A DNA stretch of 38,535 nucleotides from an uncultured Planctomycetaceae bacterium (lineage in GTDB: Bacteria; Planctomycetota; Planctomycetia; Planctomycetales; Planctomycetaceae), in the NCBI GenBank assembly GCA_903861195.1, contig CAIOTJ010000353.1, forward strand, positions 1 through 38,535. Reading direction: 5' to 3'. The translations under genes and the position numbers were made by a program. The notes below the pieces were generated by a model. It was not told where the DNA came from, did not search any database, and saw only the letters and a program-made list of their open reading frames with translations. Positions 34,365 through 38,535 of this stretch are shown piece after piece. How positions within the stretch are numbered: position 1 is the stretch's first letter; every line of letters begins with the position of its first letter.

Positions 34365-34838
34365 GATCAGCGGTCAGGATCCGTCACGAGACGCTCCTCA
34401 ACTGCTGCAACGGGCCGCAGGGGACGATCGCGCACCGCGCCGCGACGCCCAGCCGTTCCCTGGCGGCCGCGTTGGCTGCTACGGCGCAGTGCACGAAGCC
34501 ACTTGCCTTGAAGTGCGTCGCGTAATTGCCGCAGGCGGGTCGAGTTGCTGGGGACAGCGAATCACTGGCACCATCCGCGATCCACGCGTTACAGCCACCC
34601 GCCGACGACTCCCCCAGGACAGGGTATGTGGCGATGGATCAACTCGGTCAAGTCTCGGTCTCAGAGAACCGGGTTCGCAGGCGTCGCGCGACGAACCTGG
34701 GTACCGATTCGGTCGATTGCAAGCCAAGGTACCGGCTTCTATAGTCCGATTAAGGAACACCAGACTCCATTCGAGACTTTCGGAGACGGACCTGTCCATC
34801 GAGCCAGTCCTGAGACGTCAAACGAAATCCCACGACCC
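34365..34838. other. Non-coding gap inside the glycan gene run
   Basis: No gene was recognised on either strand in these 474 bases. Open frames overlap on both strands without family resemblance. No terminator is visible, so transcription may pass through or restart near the downstream gene; no convincing promoter was found. Confidence 0.4.
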
Positions 34839-36248
34839 ATGAACCGGCAACACGTCAGTCGATATTTATTCATCTTATCACTGTGTTTGGCGTGCTTTGG
34901 GTACGGCGTGGCCGTGGTCCGATTTCGAGTGTTTCCTTATCGCTGGATCAACGAGGCCGAATTGGCCGCCCGGGCGTTCAACGACGTCTATTCCGGGGAA
35001 GCTGACGCCTACACGCGATATGTGAACCGGTACGTTCGACGGAACGAGCAGCCGATCGCCCCGCCGGGGGTGCGAAGTTTTGACGGAAGTTCGTTCGAGG
35101 AATTCGTCTTTGTGCTGGGCGGTCCCGACCAGATGCGGAGTGAAACCGCACCTGAGGGATGTCTGGGTTGTATCGTGAACCGCAGGGGCGAAGTCGTCCA
35201 TGAATGGCGATACAATCGGGTCTTGCTCGATGATCTTGCCGCGACGTCCGCGACTACCGCCGGGGCACGAATCTTTCCAGTGGGTGCACATGTTTTTGAC
35301 AACGGCGATCTGTTGGTCACGTTGCAGGGGTTTCCAGCCAATCCCTATGGAATCGGATTGCTGAAAATCGATTGCAAATCCAATGTCGTCTGGAGCCTCG
35401 CCAAGAACGCCCATCACTGGTTCTCGATTGACGAGGACGGAACGATCTATACTCCCGCTCACCGGCTGATTGACGCACCCTATCGACTTGGGGAGACAAC
35501 GGCGTTTCTGGATTCGTCCACCGGAAAGATCCTTGAGGATCTGATTCAGATCGTATCTCCCGATGGACAGATTCGTGAAGAGATCTCTGTCACTCAACTC
35601 CTGGTCGATGTTGGCCTGTTGGGTTTGTTTCGTGGCGAATCCAACGCGGAAGGAATCGACCGTGAGGGGGTCGCCATGCGATTCAACGCGGGTGATCCGC
35701 TGCATCTCAACTCGGTTCGGCTTGTCAGGGCCGGTGAAACTCAGGCAGGAGGGCTCCTGACGCCTGGCGATCTGATCCTGTCTCTCCGCAACATCAACAC
35801 CGTGGCGGTGATGGATGGAAAATCCCGCCGCATCAAGTGGACGTCGGTGGGCTCCTTTGTACAGCAACACAGTCCCGTTCCCTTCAACGGTGGTCTCCTG
35901 CTCCTCGACAATCGGGGGGGCGGGTCGGCAACTGGAGGGAGCCGCCTCGCCCGGATTGATTTTGAAAGCCGTTTCTCTCAAACCGTCTTTCCAAAAAACG
36001 TGGCACTGCCCGAACCATTTGAGACGTGGCGCGCAGGCCACATCGCCCTGCATCCGTCCGGCAAACGTGCCCTGATCGCTTCAACCTATCAGGGGGTGGT
36101 TTGGGAGATTGATCTCGAGTCTGGGAGTGTCCTCTGGGAGTTCATTAACCTCGACCCCGCCGACCCGATTCGCAGGAAAAAGGTGCATCAGGCGCTGTAT
36201 GTCGAGAATCCACAGTTCGAGATGAACGGCATCCAGCGTTCACCCTGA
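34839..36248 (+). CDS. Arylsulfotransferase-like beta-propeller protein
   Basis: A 469-residue protein with an N-terminal membrane anchor (residues ~8-28, LFILSLCLACFGYGVAVV) and a propeller domain outside the membrane. Repeated strands such as HVFDNGDLLVTLQG, LLKIDCKSNVVWSL, HHWFSIDEDGTIYTP and VWEIDLESGSVLWEF follow the pattern of ASST family proteins, and the His pair in NAHHW is near the usual catalytic position. Bacterial ASST moves sulfate from a phenolic ester to another phenol without PAPS. Whether this relative is a sulfotransferase or a binding propeller is not shown. The ATG gives the membrane anchor a natural start; 98 extra upstream codons are not supported. Base composition is less GC-rich than in the first half of the window. 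Confidence 0.75.
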   Translation: MNRQHVSRYLFILSLCLACFGYGVAVVRFRVFPYRWINEAELAARAFNDVYSGEADAYTRYVNRYVRRNEQPIAPPGVRSFDGSSFEEFVFVLGGPDQMRSETAPEGCLGCIVNRRGEVVHEWRYNRVLLDDLAATSATTAGARIFPVGAHVFDNGDLLVTLQGFPANPYGIGLLKIDCKSNVVWSLAKNAHHWFSIDEDGTIYTPAHRLIDAPYRLGETTAFLDSSTGKILEDLIQIVSPDGQIREEISVTQLLVDVGLLGLFRGESNAEGIDREGVAMRFNAGDPLHLNSVRLVRAGETQAGGLLTPGDLILSLRNINTVAVMDGKSRRIKWTSVGSFVQQHSPVPFNGGLLLLDNRGGGSATGGSRLARIDFESRFSQTVFPKNVALPEPFETWRAGHIALHPSGKRALIASTYQGVVWEIDLESGSVLWEFINLDPADPIRRKKVHQALYVENPQFEMNGIQRSP

Positions 36249-36312
36249 AGTCACGTTGGCTTCTCGACTCGCTCGGCACAGTCGGAACCCATTCCCTGCT
36301 CGAAACTTGTCT

Positions 36313-36329
36313 CATTGCGCTTCGCAATG
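36313..36329. other. Small perfect hairpin in an intergenic gap
   Basis: CATTGCG and CGCAATG form a 7-bp stem with a 3-nt loop, 65 bases after the propeller gene stop. There is no T tract. Its shape recalls the CATTCC/GGAATG hairpins at the start of the window. Confidence 0.35.
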
Positions 36330-36394
36330 TACACTCAAACGGCTCGTCTGTGCCTCCGAGAGTTTCTCGACACTTCTATTGCGGAGTCCGTGTA

Positions 36395-36673
36395 GTGCCC
36401 CGCCGTCTCAACTTTTCGACCTGCGTGGTCGCGTGTCTCTGGATTTTCCTCTGCGTGCTCAGCTGTCCCGGTCCGCTGGTCGCAAATGAGAGCGATGGAC
36501 TTCAGGTGCTGGCCTATGTTGGTCCAGGTGCGGGGTTGGGGATGATCGGCAGCCTCTTGGCCGTTCTCGCGACGATCTTGATCGCCGTGTTCGGACTTGT
36601 GTTCTACCCGATCACTCTCATTCGCAAGATGCTTCGCAAACCGAAAGAGGCTCAGGCGACCGAGCCGGATTAA
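36395..36673 (+). CDS. Small membrane protein with a YVGPGAG motif
   Basis: A 92-residue protein: a signal-like hydrophobic start (LNFSTCVVACLWIFLCVLSC), a short polar part, then AYVGPGAGLGMIGSLLAVLA and one transmembrane helix (about residues 42-70) ending in a basic tail (RKMLRKPKEAQ). I recognise the YVGPGAG pattern as a recurrent feature of short proteins near glycan genes, but no function is known to me. GTG at 36395 is used because GGAG lies upstream; an earlier GTG at 36350 would add 15 residues before the signal. It lies 24 bases before the next membrane protein and was probably transcribed with it. Confidence 0.65.
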   Translation: MPRRLNFSTCVVACLWIFLCVLSCPGPLVANESDGLQVLAYVGPGAGLGMIGSLLAVLATILIAVFGLVFYPITLIRKMLRKPKEAQATEPD

Positions 36674-36697
36674 ACCGCAACCTGGTTGGAACCCAAA

Positions 36698-37387
36698 ATG
36701 CTTTGGATAGCCACGGCGGTGGGCGCAGCGTTGGGAACCGGCGTGGCGAGCATTTCGCAGGTCGTGTCGCGACGATTCGGTGGCGGGGATTTCTGGGTGG
36801 CGCTCCCCGAACTGGCCCGGGCCCTCGTTTCGCAATCCGACGGCGATCAGTTTCTAAAGAATTACGGCCGACTGCTGCGGTTGCTGGCAGCCTACTTGTT
36901 CCGGAACGCCCTCCAACTCGGCGCCTCGTTCGCACCCGTGATCGCGACCGTGGTGCTGTTGGGTCCCTCGGTGATGGAACTCTACAACCGCGGTGCGACC
37001 GAACTGGCAGTCTACCCGGCGCGAAATCTGCAGATTGAGGCAGAAGGGGCCGTTTACACGACGAATTCCCCGGGGTCCGCGATTGCGCCGGCTCCCGATT
37101 TCGCGGGATCCGGCGTGGCTGCTGGTCGTGACGGGCTGTTTGAGGTGGCCAATCCCAGACGCAATTCGGCTTGGTGTACCACCGAATGGGGCCGACTGGG
37201 GATGGAGCTGCTTGGGTTCGCCACATTTCCGGCGACCGACGCCACCGGCTATTTGGTGCTCCGCCCGCGCCGCGGCGACACCAACCCGTTGTGGCCCTAT
37301 CTGAACGACCTTGAGTTTTACTTCTATCTGTCGCTTACCGTCGCTTCCGGCTTGACGGCCTTGTTTCTCAAGTCGAGGGGACGTTGA
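36698..37387 (+). CDS. Membrane protein of unknown function
   Basis: A 229-residue protein. Hydrophobic segments lie at residues ~1-20, ~65-90 and ~205-225, with a soluble central part of about 105 residues between the second and the third (RNLQIEAEGAVYTTN onward, with many Gly and Ala). I do not recognise the family. An upstream in-frame TTG at 36686 is possible; ATG at 36698 is preferred. The stop codon TGA overlaps the TTG start of the sulfotransferase gene by two bases, so the two are translationally coupled. A partner or membrane platform for the sulfotransferase is a fair guess from the coupling, no more. Confidence 0.65.
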   Translation: MLWIATAVGAALGTGVASISQVVSRRFGGGDFWVALPELARALVSQSDGDQFLKNYGRLLRLLAAYLFRNALQLGASFAPVIATVVLLGPSVMELYNRGATELAVYPARNLQIEAEGAVYTTNSPGSAIAPAPDFAGSGVAAGRDGLFEVANPRRNSAWCTTEWGRLGMELLGFATFPATDATGYLVLRPRRGDTNPLWPYLNDLEFYFYLSLTVASGLTALFLKSRGR

Positions 37388-38469
37388 AACTCGTACAATC
37401 CGACTTCCTGTTCGCGGTACTCGCGCACCAGGCCAGCGGGATCCTGCAGGGGCTGGGTGATTGGGAAACACGCAGGTTACGACGCGAACTCGAATCGATC
37501 CGGATCGACAGGCCGATCTTTCTGACCGGCCTGGCACGCTCGGGGACGACGATTCTGCTCGAGCAGCTCGCCCAAATCCCCGGAGTGGCGACGCATCGCT
37601 ACCGCGATTTTCCGTTCCTCATGACGCCGGTCTTCTGGAACCGGTTCGTCAACCGATTCGCCGGAAACGCCCCTCCCGTCGAACGGCCCCACAAAGACCG
37701 GATTCAGATCACCGTCGATAGTCCCGAGGCGTTTGAAGAGCCGATCTGGCAGCATTTTTTCCCTCAGGTTCATTCGCCCACGGCGCTGCACCGGTTGACG
37801 GCCGCCACGCACAACGCCGAGTTCGTCCCCTTCTTCCGCGACCATCTGCGCAAAATCCTGTTGTTGCGCCAGGGCGTTCGGTACCTCTCCAAGGAAAATT
37901 ACAACGTCGCGCGAATCGAGTTTCTGGGACGAATCTTCCCCGATGCACGGTTCATCGTTCCGATTCGCGAGCCATTCGCACACGTTCACTCATTGGTTCG
38001 CCAACACGCTTTGTTCTGTGGTTACGATCAGAACGATCGTCGGATTCATCGCTACCTGGCGATGGCGGGTCATTACGAATTCGGTCCGCAACGCTGCCCG
38101 ATTCGACTCGACGCCGCCTCTGGCGATCGAATTCTCTCGGCGTGGGGTCAGAATCGCAATTACGAAGGCTACGCGATTCAGTGGAACGCCATCTATCGAC
38201 AGATCCACGAACTTCGCAGCCGCGGCGATGAACTGTCGCGGCGAATTCTGGTCGTGCGTTACGAGGATTTCTGCGCCGCTCCCCTGGAGATGATGCGGCG
38301 GATCCTCTCTCACGTCGAATTGTCAGATTCGGACGTGTCCGAGGCGGACTACGCTCATATCTCGCCGCCGCGCGAGGGGAACTCGCCCCCTGGCGGAGAA
38401 TCGCGCGAAGAGGTCGCGCAGGAAACTCAGGAGACGGCAGCGAGCTATGGCTACAATTCCCAACCTTAG
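37384..38469 (+). CDS. PAPS-dependent sulfotransferase
   Basis: A 361-residue cytoplasmic or membrane-associated enzyme. The P-loop-like 5'-phosphosulfate site is FLTGLARSGTTILLEQL (about residues 47-63), and the 3'-phosphate site is the FIVPIREPFAHVHSLVRQH region. A later VVRYEDFCAAPLEMMRRIL segment is typical of the Sulfotransfer_3 group. It would transfer sulfate from PAPS to a sugar or lipid hydroxyl and release pAp. The TTG start shares two bases with the upstream stop, and a GAGGGG run lies just before it; no in-frame ATG is present before the P-loop. The C-terminal ~35 residues are polar and Glu-rich. The acceptor is unknown; the preceding glycan genes suggest an envelope sugar. Confidence 0.85.
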   Translation: MKLVQSDFLFAVLAHQASGILQGLGDWETRRLRRELESIRIDRPIFLTGLARSGTTILLEQLAQIPGVATHRYRDFPFLMTPVFWNRFVNRFAGNAPPVERPHKDRIQITVDSPEAFEEPIWQHFFPQVHSPTALHRLTAATHNAEFVPFFRDHLRKILLLRQGVRYLSKENYNVARIEFLGRIFPDARFIVPIREPFAHVHSLVRQHALFCGYDQNDRRIHRYLAMAGHYEFGPQRCPIRLDAASGDRILSAWGQNRNYEGYAIQWNAIYRQIHELRSRGDELSRRILVVRYEDFCAAPLEMMRRILSHVELSDSDVSEADYAHISPPREGNSPPGGESREEVAQETQETAASYGYNSQP

Positions 38470-38476
38470 GGGAGCC

Positions 38477-38535
38477 GGGAACGGAAAAAGGTGTCAGGGA
38501 ACGGAAAAAGGTGTCAGGGAACGGAAAAAGGTGTC
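38477..38535 (+). repeat. 20-bp tandem repeat at the window edge
   Basis: The unit GGGAACGGAAAAAGGTGTCA repeats without mismatch from 38477 (two full units and 19 bases of a third), and the series continues beyond the window. The start is eight bases after the sulfotransferase stop codon. Repeats of this AAAAAGGTGTCA type often flank small Y1 (REP-associated) transposase genes; that gene, if any, lies outside the window. Confidence 0.85.

Noticed and set aside
34365-34838. Forward and reverse open frames in the gap before the propeller gene
   Set aside because: Both strands are open at once, neither shows a domain or a credible start signal, so they look composition-driven.
38477-38535. CRISPR array
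   Set aside because: The units are 20 bases and contiguous, with no unique spacers between them; no cas genes are present.

Overview
The window reads as chromosomal DNA of a planctomycete (phylum Planctomycetota). The pointers are a Tat-exported DUF1501 protein, a cytochrome b6-type protein fused to two c-type haem domains beside a Rieske protein, a Gfo/Idh/MocA oxidoreductase next to a peptide-type ABC transporter, very high GC in the first three quarters, and many start codons without a clear Shine-Dalgarno sequence. The lineage is inferred from gene content; there is no rRNA or other marker gene, and no tRNA was recognised.

Layout. Positions 1-755 are non-coding and hold an imperfect inverted repeat built from hairpins. 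An ASCH-domain gene (756-1499) follows. Four closely spaced forward genes (1721-6678) encode a YceI-like secreted lipid-binding protein, a soluble SAM methyltransferase, an integral-membrane methyltransferase of the NnrU/ICMT type and an MMPL/RND exporter; together they look like a lipid methylation and export module. A Gfo/Idh/MocA oxidoreductase lies on the reverse strand (6731-7840), divergent from a solute-binding lipoprotein and two permeases of a Yej/Opp-type ABC importer (8093-12264) that has no ATPase gene here. A 0.9 kb non-coding stretch with a 15-bp tandem repeat separates this from a quinone-oxidoreductase-like gene and a YfhO-family membrane protein on the reverse strand, divergent from pgi.

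From 18251 to 25957 everything is on the reverse strand: a frameshifted DUF1778 antitoxin-like gene, a strong intrinsic terminator, the cytochrome b/c fusion and Rieske genes (overlapping by 4 nt), an NrnA-like DHH phosphoesterase, ribF, a mandelate-racemase/enolase-superfamily gene overlapping ribF by one base, and an aldo/keto reductase. A DUF1501 gene and a GlmU-like uridylyltransferase lacking the acetyltransferase half run forward (26203-28968).

An IS21-family remnant (about 29100-29480) marks the change to a lower-GC region (29777 to the end) of glycan or lipid genes. A SAM methyltransferase diverges from a forward run: a polyprenyl-phosphate glycosyltransferase (GT2), a YdjC/ChbG/NaxD-type deacetylase overlapping it by 20 nt, a large GT-C-like membrane protein, an arylsulfotransferase-like propeller protein, two small membrane proteins and a PAPS-type sulfotransferase. 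The first three parallel the known ArnC-ArnD-ArnT and FlmF2-NaxD-FlmK logic (load a sugar on a lipid carrier, deacylate it, transfer it); the last four suggest sulfation of the product or of another envelope glycan. The window ends inside a 20-bp tandem repeat.
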